Assembly (NCBI GenBank): GCA_016124795.1
Contig: WGNB01000054.1
Span: 1 to 42,146, forward strand
DNA: 42,146 nucleotides
Direction: 5' to 3'
DNA from: Rhodopseudomonas sp.
Lineage (GTDB): Bacteria > Pseudomonadota > Alphaproteobacteria > Rhizobiales > Xanthobacteraceae
Shown: positions 42,075-42,146 of the stretch, one piece after another
Numbering within the stretch: the stretch's first letter is position 1
Layout: each line of letters begins with the position of its first letter
The notes under the pieces: model-generated
What the model was told of the DNA's origin: nothing
Databases searched by the model: none
The model's input: only the letters and a program-made list of their open reading frames with translations
Made by a program: the position numbers and the translations under genes

Positions 42075-42146
42075 GTGTTTGTAGGCTTGCTCCGCATCGC
42101 CCCCGGTGGTCCCAACATTTCAGGCCCCCTTCGTTACCGAAGGCGA

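Noticed and set aside
41834-42118. Small open frame on the minus strand giving PGNRRFRGDYCLCT
   Set aside because: It is the translation of the long palindromic repeat, with no convincing ribosome binding site.

Overview
The window reads as the chromosome of a GC-rich alphaproteobacterium, most likely of the order Hyphomicrobiales (Rhizobiales), close to the Bradyrhizobium / Rhodopseudomonas / Pseudolabrys group. The evidence is gene content (a RegB/RegA-type redox pair, MmcB, intracellular PhaZ, glutaryl-CoA dehydrogenase, mutS and glnD close together) and short palindromic intergenic repeats of the kind common in those genomes. No rRNA, tRNA, CRISPR array, transposase, integrase or phage gene was seen. 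No gene inside the window is clearly broken. The left edge cuts a TRAP substrate-binding protein gene.

Layout. (1) 1-10058, all on the + strand: a probable catabolic cluster with a TRAP transporter (dctP end, dctQ, dctM), a two-gene indolepyruvate:ferredoxin-oxidoreductase-like enzyme, a ThDP-dependent decarboxylase-type enzyme, an ACMSD-like amidohydrolase and an FAD aromatic-hydroxylase-type monooxygenase. Together these suggest uptake and breakdown of an aromatic or 2-oxo acid; the substrate is unknown. (2) 10187-19787: mutS and glnD on the + strand, separated by four minus-strand genes (Tat-exported deacetylase-like protein, membrane protein, OsmC-family protein, zinc alcohol dehydrogenase). 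(3) 19788-22470: a Tat-exported flavoprotein facing a secreted tetraheme cytochrome that resembles the haem domain of flavocytochrome c3. They share a bidirectional terminator, and an FNR/FixK-like box lies upstream of the flavoprotein. This is the most interesting part of the window. (4) 22712-33274: a DUF3108-type secreted protein, a small coiled-coil protein, a four-PAS GGDEF/EAL protein, a PBP1A-type enzyme, a Bcr/CflA exporter, a YgjP-type metallopeptidase and PHA depolymerase. (5) 33359-37086: an ABC-2 exporter, then the RegB/RegA-type two-component system. (6) 37121-41795: MmcB and MtnA, an arylformamidase-like hydrolase, a TauE/SafE transporter and glutaryl-CoA dehydrogenase with a clear sigma70-type promoter. 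(7) 41960-42080: a long nested palindromic repeat.

Two themes link the regions. One is aromatic or acyl-CoA catabolism: the first cluster, GcdH, PhaZ and the arylformamidase-like hydrolase. The other is redox and oxygen response: RegB/RegA, two FNR/FixK-like boxes, and the flavoprotein/cytochrome pair. Starts were chosen by ribosome binding sites, codon use and remembered family lengths; several are uncertain and are marked so.
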